Shown: in pieces, positions 1 to 8,538 of the stretch
How positions within the stretch are numbered: position 1 is the stretch's first letter
Layout of the letters: every line of letters begins with the position of its first letter
Source of the DNA: LC029 sp036676475
Lineage (GTDB): Bacteria; Bacillota; Bacilli; Aneurinibacillales; RAOX-1
DNA: 64,000 nucleotides
Assembly (NCBI GenBank): GCA_036676475.1
Contig: JAKFCU010000044.1
Coordinates: forward strand, 7,721-71,720
Direction of reading: 5' to 3'
Translations under genes and position numbers: made by a program
Notes under the pieces: model-generated
Seen by the model: the letters and a program-made list of their open reading frames with translations, nothing else
What the model was told of the DNA's origin: nothing
The model's database searches: none

Positions 1-2
1 GG

Positions 3-1103
3 TTTCATTTTTCCAATATGGAATCAGCCAAAGACAAAAAATTCACTTTCAAAAACCTGGTATTTACAACACATATGATAAAACCTGAACCAGACACGGG
101 AGCATTCTTCATCTTAAGGGGAGAAAAACAAAACCAAGTGGGAGAATTGACGAATCGATATGATTTTGACGATATCATCTGTCAGGATCGCCTCATGTTC
201 AAGACAATCTCCATCGCCAAAAAGGTGTCCGGTTTAGACATCCATGTCCTGATTTCCGGAGAAAGCGGTACAGGGAAAGAGCTATTTGCCCAATCCATTC
301 ATGGAGCCAGCCTGCGAAGCCACAAGCCATTTATCGCTATCAATTGCAGTGCCATTCCGGAAAGCCTGCTGGAAAGCGAACTGTTCGGCTATGAAAAGGG
401 AGCATTTACCGGGGCAAAGTCTGGAGGACAGTCTGGAAAATTCGAAGCAGCTGATGGCGGAACATTATTCCTCGACGAAATCGGGGACATGCCTCTTGCT
501 GCCCAAGCCGCCTTATTGCGGGTCATCCAAGAGAAATGTGTTACAAGGGTTGGAGGAATTGCACCCCTATCGATTGATGTAAGAATCATAGCCGCGACTC
601 ATAAAAATTTGCTGCATGAGATTGAAGCCGGTCGATTCCGGGCAGACCTCTACTATCGCCTGAATGGGTTTACGCTAAAACTCCCCCCTTTTAGGGAGAG
701 AAGCGATCTCCCAGTATTAGCAGATTACATCCTTTCACGTATACCCTATAGCCAGATAAAACCAAAACTAACCAATGACGCAATAGAATTTATTTTGGAA
801 TATGATTGGCCCGGCAATTTCCGTCAATTGCAAAACATTCTTCAACAGGCCTTCTTCCTTTCCAATGAGCAGCCAATATCAAAACCATTGTTACTCTCCC
901 TATGTCCTTCGAATCAAGCAAATGAATATGCCCCAAAGAAATTAACGAAAGAGCAAGATTCGTTGAGTCTTCGAGAATACGAAACAAGCCTTATACAGCA
1001 GACATTAGAACAATGCAATGGGAATATTAGCCAAACTGCCAAACAATTAAACATTGGCCGGAATACCTTATATCGAAAGATGAAAGCATTTGATCTCATG
1101 TGA
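3..1103 (+). CDS. Sigma-54-dependent transcriptional activator, 5' end cut by window edge
   Basis: Enhancer-binding AAA+ activator that would remodel sigma-54 RNA polymerase. Counting from the first ATG at 18, I see Walker A GESGTGKE (81-88), the sigma-54-contacting GAFTGA loop (128-133), Walker B GGTLFLDEIGD (147-157), the RADLYYRL segment, WPGNFRQL (264-271), and a Fis-type helix-turn-helix at the C terminus (about 340-360). The frame stays open upstream of the ATG to the window edge and no sensory domain is present, so the gene probably starts outside and this is the C-terminal part. AcoR/RocR-like layout is likely, but the target operon cannot be told from here. It is convergent with aspS. 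Confidence 0.9.
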   Translation, partial: FHFSNMESAKDKKFTFKNLVFTTHMIKPEPDTGAFFILRGEKQNQVGELTNRYDFDDIICQDRLMFKTISIAKKVSGLDIHVLISGESGTGKELFAQSIHGASLRSHKPFIAINCSAIPESLLESELFGYEKGAFTGAKSGGQSGKFEAADGGTLFLDEIGDMPLAAQAALLRVIQEKCVTRVGGIAPLSIDVRIIAATHKNLLHEIEAGRFRADLYYRLNGFTLKLPPFRERSDLPVLADYILSRIPYSQIKPKLTNDAIEFILEYDWPGNFRQLQNILQQAFFLSNEQPISKPLLLSLCPSNQANEYAPKKLTKEQDSLSLREYETSLIQQTLEQCNGNISQTAKQLNIGRNTLYRKMKAFDLM

Positions 1104-1461
1104 CATAAAAAAGCTACTGGTGTAGCCTAATGCCTATAATACTTGACATCTAAGTATAACAAGAGGGAAGCCTTCATAGGAAAGGCTCCCCTCTAAATAT
1201 TTCCATATAAACGAAACCGAAAGAGTCCCATAATGCCGTAAAAATCCTTCGTTTTGAACCAGTTCAAAACTATTCCCATTCATGAGGGTGCATCCTGTCT
1301 TCCGATTCATGGTCCACGCGGTCTTTAGCATAGCATTCATTCCACGGAAAAACTCCGGAATCCCATATCAATCAGTGTTGGGCTCAAAACATATAGGCTT
1401 ACAAACATCTTAGGACTCTTATTATGTTTATATTAACTTATAATGAAAACGATTGCAAGCC
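1104..1461. other. Intergenic region between convergent genes
   Basis: This 358-base stretch holds repeat copy A and a GC-rich hairpin at 1163-1194 (arms GAGGGAAGCCTT and AAGGCTCCCCTC). The hairpin may act as the terminator for one or both convergent genes, though the U-run is weak. A 68-codon minus-strand reading frame (1134-1340) has no convincing ribosome site or recognisable product. I see no supported gene. Confidence 0.5.
1109..1160 (+). repeat. Two-hairpin repeat, copy A
   Basis: Divergent copy of the dispersed intergenic repeat. Hairpin 1 is GCTAC-TGGT-GTAGC and hairpin 2 is ATACTT-GACATCT-AAGTAT. Both stems are kept although the loops differ from the other copies. It lies between the convergent sigma-54 activator and aspS. 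Confidence 0.75.
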
Positions 1462-3243
1462 CTACGCATTAACTTCTTGTGGCAATTTCAACTGAATGTG
1501 AAGCTCGTTTAATTGCTTTTCTTCTACGGTTCCCGGTGCGTCGGTCATCGGATCCGAAGCACTGGCTGTTTTCGGGAAAGCAATGACTTCTCTGAGGTTC
1601 GTACGCCCTGCCAAAAGCATAACAAAACGGTCCAGGCCTAACGCAATTCCCCCATGTGGCGGTGTACCATATTCAAAGGCATCCAACAGGAATCCGAACT
1701 GTTCCATCGCTTCTTCTTTACTGAATCCAAGAGCTTGAAACATCTTCTCTTGAATTTCACGCTTATAGATTCTCATGCTGCCTCCGCCCACTTCAAACCC
1801 GTTAAGCACTAAGTCATATGCCTGAGCACGGATTTGACTAGGATCAGAGTCAAACAAATGGATATCTTCCACTCTAGGCATAGTGAATGGATGGTGAAGG
1901 GCTACATAACGTTTTTGAACTTCATCGTATTCAACAAGCGGGAAATCAACCACCCAGGCAAATTTGAAGACAGTTTGATCAATCAATCCAAGGTCTTTTC
2001 CAAACTTAGATCTTAAAGCTCCCAATGAATCTGCAACTACCTTTACAGTATCCGCAACAAATAAGAGAAGATCTCCTTCTTCTGCTTCAAAACGGTCCTT
2101 GATACGCGCAATTTCCCCTTCTTGGAAGAACTTTGCAATCGGCCCTTTGATTTCCCCATCTTTAAAAGCGATCCATGCCAATCCTTTAGCACCATATTGT
2201 GCGGCAAATTTAGCCAGATCATCTACATCTTTACGAGAGAAATGACCGCAGCCTTTCACATTAATTCCTTTTACCTGTCCACCACGTTCAATCGCGCTGC
2301 TGAACACCTTAAAGCCGCATTCCGCCACTAAGTCGGAAACTTCTACGAGCTCCATACCAAAACGAAGATCCGGCTTATCGGATCCATAACGGCCCATGGC
2401 ATCATGGTAAGTCAGCCTCTGGAAAGGAGTCTCCACTTTTAGTCCAGACGATTTTTCGCAAACCTCAGCAACCATTTGTTCCATCATGCTTATTAATTGC
2501 TCCATCGATAAGAACGACGTCTCAATATCCACCTGGGTAAACTCAGGCTGGCGGTCCGCTCTTAAATCCTCATCACGGAAACAGCGAACAATTTGGAAAT
2601 AGCGTTCATAGCCGGAAACCATCAGCAATTGTTTAAACAATTGTGGAGATTGCGGCAAAGCAAAGAATTCCCCAGGATGTACGCGACTAGGAACGAGATA
2701 GTCCCTTGCGCCCTCTGGTGTACTTTTCGTTAACATCGGGGTTTCAATTTCCAGGAATCCTTGCCCATCTAAGAAATCGCGGAAAGCTTTCGAAACTTTA
2801 TGGCGTAGCAGAAGGGATTGCTGCATGACTGGACGGCGCAGGTCTAAATAGCGATATTTCAGTCGAATGTTCTCATCCACATCCACTTGATCTTCAATAA
2901 GGAACGGAGGCGTTTTAGCCTCATTTAACACTTCCACTTCAGAAATATGAACTTCCACATCACCCGTTTTCAAATTCGTGTTCACGGTTTCAGCATTTCT
3001 CGCAAACACTTTTCCCTTCACTTGAAGAACATATTCACTGCGGACCCGATCGCCCTTTAAGTGGGCATCTACATTATACTCTGGATTTAAGACGATTTGG
3101 ACAATCCCGCTTCGATCACGAAGATCGATAAAAATCACCCCGCCTAAATCCCTGCGTTTTTGAACCCATCCGCATAAAACAACTTCTTGTTCTACATCTT
3201 CTTTTCGCAATTGTCCACAATGGTGTGTACGATAAAACTCCAT
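1462..3243 (-). CDS. aspS: Aspartyl-tRNA synthetase
   Basis: Class II aminoacyl-tRNA synthetase that charges tRNA-Asp in the cytoplasm. At 593 aa it has the normal bacterial length. The N-terminal OB-fold anticodon-binding domain begins MEFYRTHHCGQL and includes the GWVQKRRDLGG segment. Motif 2 (RCFRDEDLRADRQPEFTQ) and motif 3 (GIALGLDRFVMLL) are intact, and the bacterial GAD insertion domain lies between them. It follows hisS by 21 bases, so both are likely transcribed together behind the T-box leader. No clear terminator was seen directly after it. Confidence 0.97.
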   Translation of the reverse strand: MEFYRTHHCGQLRKEDVEQEVVLCGWVQKRRDLGGVIFIDLRDRSGIVQIVLNPEYNVDAHLKGDRVRSEYVLQVKGKVFARNAETVNTNLKTGDVEVHISEVEVLNEAKTPPFLIEDQVDVDENIRLKYRYLDLRRPVMQQSLLLRHKVSKAFRDFLDGQGFLEIETPMLTKSTPEGARDYLVPSRVHPGEFFALPQSPQLFKQLLMVSGYERYFQIVRCFRDEDLRADRQPEFTQVDIETSFLSMEQLISMMEQMVAEVCEKSSGLKVETPFQRLTYHDAMGRYGSDKPDLRFGMELVEVSDLVAECGFKVFSSAIERGGQVKGINVKGCGHFSRKDVDDLAKFAAQYGAKGLAWIAFKDGEIKGPIAKFFQEGEIARIKDRFEAEEGDLLLFVADTVKVVADSLGALRSKFGKDLGLIDQTVFKFAWVVDFPLVEYDEVQKRYVALHHPFTMPRVEDIHLFDSDPSQIRAQAYDLVLNGFEVGGGSMRIYKREIQEKMFQALGFSKEEAMEQFGFLLDAFEYGTPPHGGIALGLDRFVMLLAGRTNLREVIAFPKTASASDPMTDAPGTVEEKQLNELHIQLKLPQEVNA

Positions 3244-3264
3244 GAAAAATTCCTCCCTTTTAAA

Positions 3265-4524
3265 CTATTTATTCAAAATAAAATCGGCTACGTGATCTAA
3301 AGGAACTTCCTGCTGATCTCCAGTACCCATATTCTTGACTACAATCACTTTTTTGGCTAATTCATCTTCTCCAAGAATTAATACAAACCGAGACTGATAT
3401 CGATCTGCTGCCTTTAGCTGGGCTTTCATTTTTCGACCAACATAGTCTTTCTCTGCTTTTAATCCTTTATTTCGCATCTGATCTAATAGGATAACTGCTT
3501 CTTTTTCGGCGGATTCTCCTAAAGCGACAAGATAGCAGTCCAAGCCAGCTTCTAAAGGCAGCTCCACATTTTGACTCTTAAGGGTTAAAAGAACCCGTTC
3601 AATACTCATCGCAAAGCCAATTCCTGGCGCATCATTCCCACCAATATCTTCCACCAAGCCGTTATAACGGCCACCGCCGCAAATGGTTGTGATCGCGCCA
3701 AAGCCCTCTGCCATGATTTCAAAAGCTGTCTGAGTATAATAATCAAGCCCGCGAACCATTCGCGGATTGACGGTATAGACAATTCCCAAACGATCCAAAT
3801 GACTTTTTACGGAATCGAAATGCGGCGCGCATTCCCCACAAAGATGTTCAAGGATATCGGGAGCCTCTTTAGTAATTTCTTTACATTTTTCAACTTTACA
3901 ATCTAATATGCGAAGGGGATTACGCTCAAATCTGGACTGACAATCCGTGCACAACTCTTCTTTTCTGGCCGAAAGATGATTAATTAAATGTTCGCGATGA
4001 ATAGGCCGGCATGTTTTGCATCCAACACTGTTGATCTCCAAACTTAAATACTTCAATCCTAATTTCTCATACAGTCTCATGGGCAAAGCAATGACTTCAG
4101 CATCAACTGAAGGATCATTCGTACCGATGGCTTCTACTCCAAATTGAGTAAATTGTCTCATCCGCCCTGCTTGCGGCCGCTCATAACGGAACATGGGTCC
4201 AATATAATATAATTTGGTTGGCTGGTTAGGATCACCGAACATTTTGTTTTCAACATAGGAACGAACAACGGCAGCAGTCCCTTCCGGGCGCAAGGTAATG
4301 CTGCGTCCACCCTTATCTTGGAAGGTGTACATTTCCTTTTCAACGATATCCGTTGTTTCGCCTACACCTCGATGAAAGAGCTCCGTATGTTCAAAGATAG
4401 GAGTCCGAATCTCCCGGTAATTGTATCTTTTACATAAATCCCTTGCCGTTTCTTCTATAAACTGCCACCATTCCACTTCACCTGGAAGGACATCCGCGGT
4501 TCCCCGGGGAATATGAATTGACAT
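3265..4524 (-). CDS. hisS: Histidyl-tRNA synthetase
   Basis: Class II synthetase charging tRNA-His, 419 aa. N-terminal IPRGTADVLPGE, motif 2 region FRYERPQAGRMRQFTQFG, the histidine-binding signature VRGLDYYTQTAFEI, and motif 3 GIGFAMSIERVLL are all present, followed by the C-terminal anticodon-binding domain. The ATG has a strong GAAGGAGG ribosome site. It is the first gene of a hisS-aspS operon preceded by a T-box riboswitch, so uncharged tRNA should raise its expression. Confidence 0.97.
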   Translation of the reverse strand: MSIHIPRGTADVLPGEVEWWQFIEETARDLCKRYNYREIRTPIFEHTELFHRGVGETTDIVEKEMYTFQDKGGRSITLRPEGTAAVVRSYVENKMFGDPNQPTKLYYIGPMFRYERPQAGRMRQFTQFGVEAIGTNDPSVDAEVIALPMRLYEKLGLKYLSLEINSVGCKTCRPIHREHLINHLSARKEELCTDCQSRFERNPLRILDCKVEKCKEITKEAPDILEHLCGECAPHFDSVKSHLDRLGIVYTVNPRMVRGLDYYTQTAFEIMAEGFGAITTICGGGRYNGLVEDIGGNDAPGIGFAMSIERVLLTLKSQNVELPLEAGLDCYLVALGESAEKEAVILLDQMRNKGLKAEKDYVGRKMKAQLKAADRYQSRFVLILGEDELAKKVIVVKNMGTGDQQEVPLDHVADFILNK

Positions 4525-4550
4525 AGGGGTTAACCTCCTTCTTTTACCTG

Positions 4551-4850
4551 AAAAATAAAAAAACTCCCGCCACTGACTTTATGTCAGGGACGAGAGTTTA
4601 CACACCCGTGGTACCACCCTAAATTAGAACATTCAAGTTCTCCTCATTTGCATAACGTTCTCACGCCAACAAGTTACTAACATTCGTTCACCTGTGGTCC
4701 TCTAGGATGTCTTTCCTCAGAATGGCATAGAGAAGTGATTTCAGCCATAGTCACTTCCTCTCTTTACTATCCATTATTCTGAATACTTTTCCTTTCAACG
4801 GATCAATATTCAATTGTTTTAATATTACTGATATCGACAAATCATGTCAA
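4551..4850 (-). promoter_or_regulatory. T-box riboswitch leader and promoter of hisS-aspS
   Basis: Reading the minus strand: a promoter TTGACA (4845-4850), 17-base spacer and TAATAT (4822-4827), then a stem I region with nested arms GAAGTGA/TCACTTC and CAGAAT/ATTCTG. A stem III hairpin follows (AGAAC/GTTCT). Next comes the conserved T-box AGGGTGGTACCACGGG (about 4605-4620), and an intrinsic terminator (ACTC...GAGT with a long U-run, about 4551-4601). Near the 3' base of stem I lies GACCAC (4694-4699), adjacent Asp and His codons, matching both downstream synthetases. Confidence 0.92.
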
Positions 4851-4912
4851 GGTTTGTTAAGGTTTTCATCATAATTTTTTCAATCTTTTGTCCAGCTCCG
4901 TTGACAAATCTA

Positions 4913-6400
4913 TTAATTATAAAATAAATCTTGAAGGGCCTGTAACTTCTCTTTCGTATATCTCTCGAAGCTATCATTATAAGCCTTAGGTTCCTTAGGA
5001 TTGGCATAACGCGTTATTTTCCCGGTTACGGGATGAACAAACTTACTTGAAGCTCCACAGCCCAATCCGATAATCGTTTGGATTTCTTCCATGATGATGA
5101 TATTATAAATGCTTTCCTTTCCTGGGAGGGCATACCCTACATTTTCGAGATTGCCCAAGATATTTTTCTGCCTATAAAGATAATAGGGGTGATAGCCATT
5201 CTCAAAGGCCCAATGCTCTGCTCTCTTCATCATCGCTGTAATTTCCTCACGACCGGCAACCTTATATTTCTCTTTATTTTGCGTCATCTCTGAAGCTCTC
5301 TTAAAAGATAACGTATGCACGGTTAAGGATTCGGGCATTAATTTTTTCGTTTCCTGCAGCGTATGCTCAAACTCAGCCAGGCCCTCACCAGGCAATCCAA
5401 TAATTAAGTCCATATTTATATTGCTCATTCCCATTTGGCGGGCCAGCTTATATTTTTCAATTGTTTCTTCCACCGTGTGGTGACGGCCAATTGCCTTTAA
5501 AGTTTCTTGAGTGTAAGATTGTGGATTAATGCTGATTCGGTCAATATTCCATTTCTTAAGAATCTCTAATTTCTTAGGAGTAATCGTATCCGGACGACCT
5601 GCCTCAACCGTAACCTCCCGAATGTTTCTAACGTTAGGAAACGATTCATACATCTCCTCATAAAGCAAATCCATCTCCTGTGCGGTAATGCTAGTCGGGG
5701 TTCCACCACCAAAGTAGACCGTTGTAATCGGGATATGATGCTGCTTCAACCATTTGCCAATTGCCTTCATTTCATAATGCAGTCCACCTAAAAAGGAATC
5801 TACTGAACCCTGCCTGCCATTTATGGCATAGGCGGGAAACGTGCAATATGCACATTTGGTCGGACAGAAAGGGATACCAATATAAATACTAACCTCCCGC
5901 TGCAATTGGTACAAATCAGGAACAGCAGCTAATTGCCTTTCTACGATTTCCTGCATAAGCACAGTCTTTTCTTCTTTAATCAAATATTTTTTTTGCAACT
6001 CCTGCTTTGCCAGTAAAGGGGATATATCCTGCTGATGTTTTTGATGCATTAGCTTAGTTGGCCGAATCCCCGTAAGAATTCCCCATGGCTGTTCTATACC
6101 TGTATATTCCTGTAGGACGCCTAATAGGGTATGACTTATGGCACGCTTCACATATTTACGGTGTTCATCCCCTAGTTCCATGTTACCAATCGAATACGTC
6201 CTCTCCATCAATTGACTACTTGTAGAATAAAGTCTGGCAATAGTTTGGAACGGATACTCCTTAAAAAACTCAAACTCAATGAGCAGATCAGCGAGAGCAT
6301 CTGCCGAAAAGCTCACCTGAACCTCTTCAAAAAACAGCTCAATAATGTGTACAACCTGTCGTTCCAGCGACTCCTCGATTCCTGTTACCCGTATCAGCAT
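4913..6400 (-). CDS. hemZ: HemZ-type radical SAM coproporphyrinogen III dehydrogenase family protein
   Basis: Radical SAM enzyme of the HemN/HemZ family, 495 aa. The iron-sulfur motif is CPTKCAYC (CxxxCxxC) following SIYIGIPF, and YFGGGTPTS and GLPGE segments typical of the family follow. HemZ proteins carry an extra N-terminal region of about 150 residues, which is present here. Family members are proposed to act in oxygen-independent haem synthesis, but the exact reaction of HemZ is less certain than that of HemN. Two tandem repeat copies (B, C) sit directly upstream of its start codon. Its neighbour downstream is the hisS-aspS unit. Confidence 0.9.
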   Translation of the reverse strand: MLIRVTGIEESLERQVVHIIELFFEEVQVSFSADALADLLIEFEFFKEYPFQTIARLYSTSSQLMERTYSIGNMELGDEHRKYVKRAISHTLLGVLQEYTGIEQPWGILTGIRPTKLMHQKHQQDISPLLAKQELQKKYLIKEEKTVLMQEIVERQLAAVPDLYQLQREVSIYIGIPFCPTKCAYCTFPAYAINGRQGSVDSFLGGLHYEMKAIGKWLKQHHIPITTVYFGGGTPTSITAQEMDLLYEEMYESFPNVRNIREVTVEAGRPDTITPKKLEILKKWNIDRISINPQSYTQETLKAIGRHHTVEETIEKYKLARQMGMSNINMDLIIGLPGEGLAEFEHTLQETKKLMPESLTVHTLSFKRASEMTQNKEKYKVAGREEITAMMKRAEHWAFENGYHPYYLYRQKNILGNLENVGYALPGKESIYNIIIMEEIQTIIGLGCGASSKFVHPVTGKITRYANPKEPKAYNDSFERYTKEKLQALQDLFYN

Positions 6401-6422
6401 ACTGAACTCCTTTTATACTGTA

Positions 6423-6474
6423 AGAAAGCTACTGGCATTAAGCCTGATGCGTATAATACTTTCCGATAAGTATA
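6423..6474 (+). repeat. Two-hairpin repeat, copy B
   Basis: Nearly full copy of the dispersed repeat. The second hairpin ATACTT-TCCGAT-AAGTAT is perfect; the first hairpin region is altered (GCTACTGGCATTAAGCC). It abuts copy C in direct orientation. Confidence 0.85.
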
Positions 6475-6527
6475 AGAAAGCTAATGCGTTAAGCCTGATG
6501 CGTATAATACTTTCCGATAAGTATTAA
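6475..6527 (+). repeat. Two-hairpin repeat, copy C (tandem with B)
   Basis: Direct tandem neighbour of copy B. Hairpin 1 reads GCTAA-TGCG-TTAAGC: the closing pair changed from C-G to A-T on both arms, so pairing is kept apart from one bulged A. Hairpin 2 is identical to copy B. Confidence 0.85.
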
Positions 6528-6546
6528 AAATCTCCTGTATAATTTA

Positions 6547-6711
6547 TCACCTCCCTATACTCTTGGCAAGCCATCGACCCTCTCCCAACATGTAGGTGTC
6601 CCTTTGCAAACGATCTTCCGCTTCCTTTACCGAAAGTACATCATGAAAATCCGTACTTAATCCTGTGACAACCGATTCTACCCTATGCCATTCTTTCAAA
6701 CTTTGTCTCAT
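6547..6711 (-). CDS. Small hypothetical protein, 54 aa
   Basis: Short open frame with an excellent ribosome site (GAGGAGG, 7 bases before ATG at 6711) and a TGA followed at once by TAA. The product begins MRQSLKEWHRVESVV and contains a charged helix-like stretch SVKEAEDRLQRDTYMLGEG, ending WLAKSIGR. It has no signal peptide, membrane segment or cysteines. I do not recognise the family. It lies upstream of hemZ on the same strand with the repeat pair between, and divergent from the amidase gene. The start context is the main evidence that it is real. Confidence 0.6.
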   Translation of the reverse strand: MRQSLKEWHRVESVVTGLSTDFHDVLSVKEAEDRLQRDTYMLGEGRWLAKSIGR

Positions 6712-6888
6712 CTATATCCTCCTCTAAATGCTGACCCTAGGTCGATTCAACTTTCCTTTACCAGCGATTGTTGTGTCCGTGAAGGCCTCCATGACTCTGT
6801 AATCCCATTCTTACAATGTCTATTTTGCCCATATCTTTGCTTTTTTTTCTTATGAGTGAGAGGAGTTCTTCGTTTCTTTATCGAAGTT

Positions 6889-8442
6889 ATGATTATGCGA
6901 AAAATCAGCAGGAAAGGATTGTCACAATTGTCGCACCGCCTACTCATTCGGTATATTCTTGTCATTTTCGTCCTATTGGCTTCATTCGGATTTCCGGTTT
7001 CATCACTCCAATCCAAAGATTTAGGATCTATTACCATTACTGTAAGTTCTGTTAATATCCGGGCAGGTTCAGGACTGAACCATGACATTATTGGTCACGG
7101 TCAACTGGGAGAATCTTATCCTATCCTTGCTATTCAGGATAACTGGGTGCAAATTGCTCTCCCCGGTGACAAAAAAGGTTGGGTGGCCTCATGGCTCGTC
7201 GACTTGCAAAAGTCTGCCATAACCGACTCTGTCTTGATCACGCCATCCATAGATGGCTTAAATGTACGATCGGGCCCTAGCACATCCTTTTCCTCCATTG
7301 AACAAATCAACCAGGGAGAGCAATATGTAAAGCTAGGTAGTGAAGGCGATTGGGTAAAGATCCAACTTAAAAATGGGGATGAAGGCTGGACTGCTAGTTG
7401 GCGAGTAAAAGAGGTCACACACACACCTTCCCCTTTGCCTCCAACCAAGAAGCGGACAGCCATAGTTAAAATTCCATCTTTGAATGTTCGATCGGGTCCA
7501 GATTCGACTTATTCGATTGTGGGTCAGCTAACGGAAGGAGAATCCCTACATATTGTTGAGCAAAAGGGAGATTGGTTTCACGTAGAAGGAAAACAGGTCA
7601 ATGGCTGGGTTGCAAACTGGCTTGTTGAGGAAAAGAAAACTGACTCCCCTTCTAGAGTTCCTGCACCCAGTAAGGCCTATATCAAGATTTTAAATCCGGG
7701 AACCAATATTCGGAACGGTCCACAGACCAAATTTGAAGTGGTTGGGCTTGCCGAACTGGGTGAAACCTATCCTGTCATCGCCAAAGAAGGGGATTGGTTT
7801 AAGATTCGCTTAACAAACCAGAAAATCGGATATGTGGCTGGTTGGATCGTGACCGCTTATGGTGTCCCTAATGTAACCCGTAAGGGAATCGAAGAGATTC
7901 TAAAGGGAAAGACGATTCTCATTGATCCAGGTCATGGAGGGAATGATAGTGGAGCCATAGGGCCTCATCTTGGTTCGCTAGAAAAAACGATAAACTTAAA
8001 AGTGAGTCGCCTGCTTGCCGAGAAGCTGAAGGCAGCTGGAGCCCGTTTGTATTTGACACGAGAGGAGGATCGGAAAGTCTCCCTACAGGAAAGAGTAAAT
8101 TCGGCAGTCGATAAACAAGCCGATGTTTTTATTAGTGTTCATCATAATACGAGTGAAAATTATCGAATTAACGGTGTCATCACTTATTTTTACAGTGATG
8201 GGGAAGATCGTGAGCTTGCTGGCTTGATTCAAAAAGAATTGATAAAAAAGACAGGACTTAATGATCTCAAAGCAAGATATGGAGATTATTTTGTTCTAAG
8301 GGAGAACCCACAGCTTGCCGTCCTTTGTGAGCTTGGATTTTTGACTAACTACCAAGAAGAAATCCTTCTGACTACTTCTGAATTTCAAGAACAAGCAGCA
8401 GAAGGGATTTTTCAGGGAATCTTGAAATACTACAAAGAATAG
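6889..8442 (+). CDS. Secreted N-acetylmuramoyl-L-alanine amidase with four SH3b domains
   Basis: Cell-wall hydrolase that would cut the bond between muramic acid and the stem peptide outside the membrane. A positively charged N terminus and hydrophobic segment (YILVIFVLLASFGF) form a signal peptide or anchor. Four bacterial SH3 repeats follow, each with an 'N(V/I)RxGP/GSG' core (NIRAGSG, NVRSGPS, NVRSGPD, NIRNGPQ), separated by Pro/Ser linkers. The C terminus is an Amidase_3 domain with zinc ligands in IDPGHGGND and E of SLEKT, the histidines in SVHHN, and catalytic E in LCELGFL. The frame is open to a GTG at 6856. I prefer the ATG at 6889 (or 6895), but no start has ideal ribosome-site spacing. 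Confidence 0.9.
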   Translation: MIMRKISRKGLSQLSHRLLIRYILVIFVLLASFGFPVSSLQSKDLGSITITVSSVNIRAGSGLNHDIIGHGQLGESYPILAIQDNWVQIALPGDKKGWVASWLVDLQKSAITDSVLITPSIDGLNVRSGPSTSFSSIEQINQGEQYVKLGSEGDWVKIQLKNGDEGWTASWRVKEVTHTPSPLPPTKKRTAIVKIPSLNVRSGPDSTYSIVGQLTEGESLHIVEQKGDWFHVEGKQVNGWVANWLVEEKKTDSPSRVPAPSKAYIKILNPGTNIRNGPQTKFEVVGLAELGETYPVIAKEGDWFKIRLTNQKIGYVAGWIVTAYGVPNVTRKGIEEILKGKTILIDPGHGGNDSGAIGPHLGSLEKTINLKVSRLLAEKLKAAGARLYLTREEDRKVSLQERVNSAVDKQADVFISVHHNTSENYRINGVITYFYSDGEDRELAGLIQKELIKKTGLNDLKARYGDYFVLRENPQLAVLCELGFLTNYQEEILLTTSEFQEQAAEGIFQGILKYYKE

Positions 8443-8474
8443 AGTTGCGCATGAATTACTCATGCGCAACTCTC
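8442..8474. terminator. Perfect 14-bp hairpin after amidase gene
   Basis: Arms AGAGTTGCGCATGA and TCATGCGCAACTCT around a 5-base loop, overlapping the amidase stop codon. It could terminate the amidase transcript, but no U-run follows on the plus strand. On the minus strand it directly follows the intron domain V-like sequence, so it may equally be a domain VI relic. Confidence 0.6.
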
Positions 8475-8477
8475 ATA

Positions 8478-8509
8478 GCACCGTACGTGCGGATCATCGC
8501 ATACGGCTC
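8478..8509 (-). other. Group II intron domain V-like relic
   Basis: The minus strand reads GAGCCGTATGCG, a 6-base loop, then CGCACGTACGGTGC. This is very close to the domain V consensus of bacterial group II introns, with the AGC triad, the two-part stem and the bulge. The canonical GAAA tetraloop is lost and the element is 32 rather than 34 bases. No maturase or other intron domain is nearby, so only the 3' tail seems to remain. Confidence 0.65.
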
Positions 8510-8538
8510 CTCCACGATTTCATACTTTCACAGTTTCT

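Noticed and set aside
1134..1340. 68-codon minus-strand reading frame downstream of aspS
   Set aside because: No ribosome site, no recognisable domain, and its 3' half covers a terminator-like hairpin and a repeat copy.
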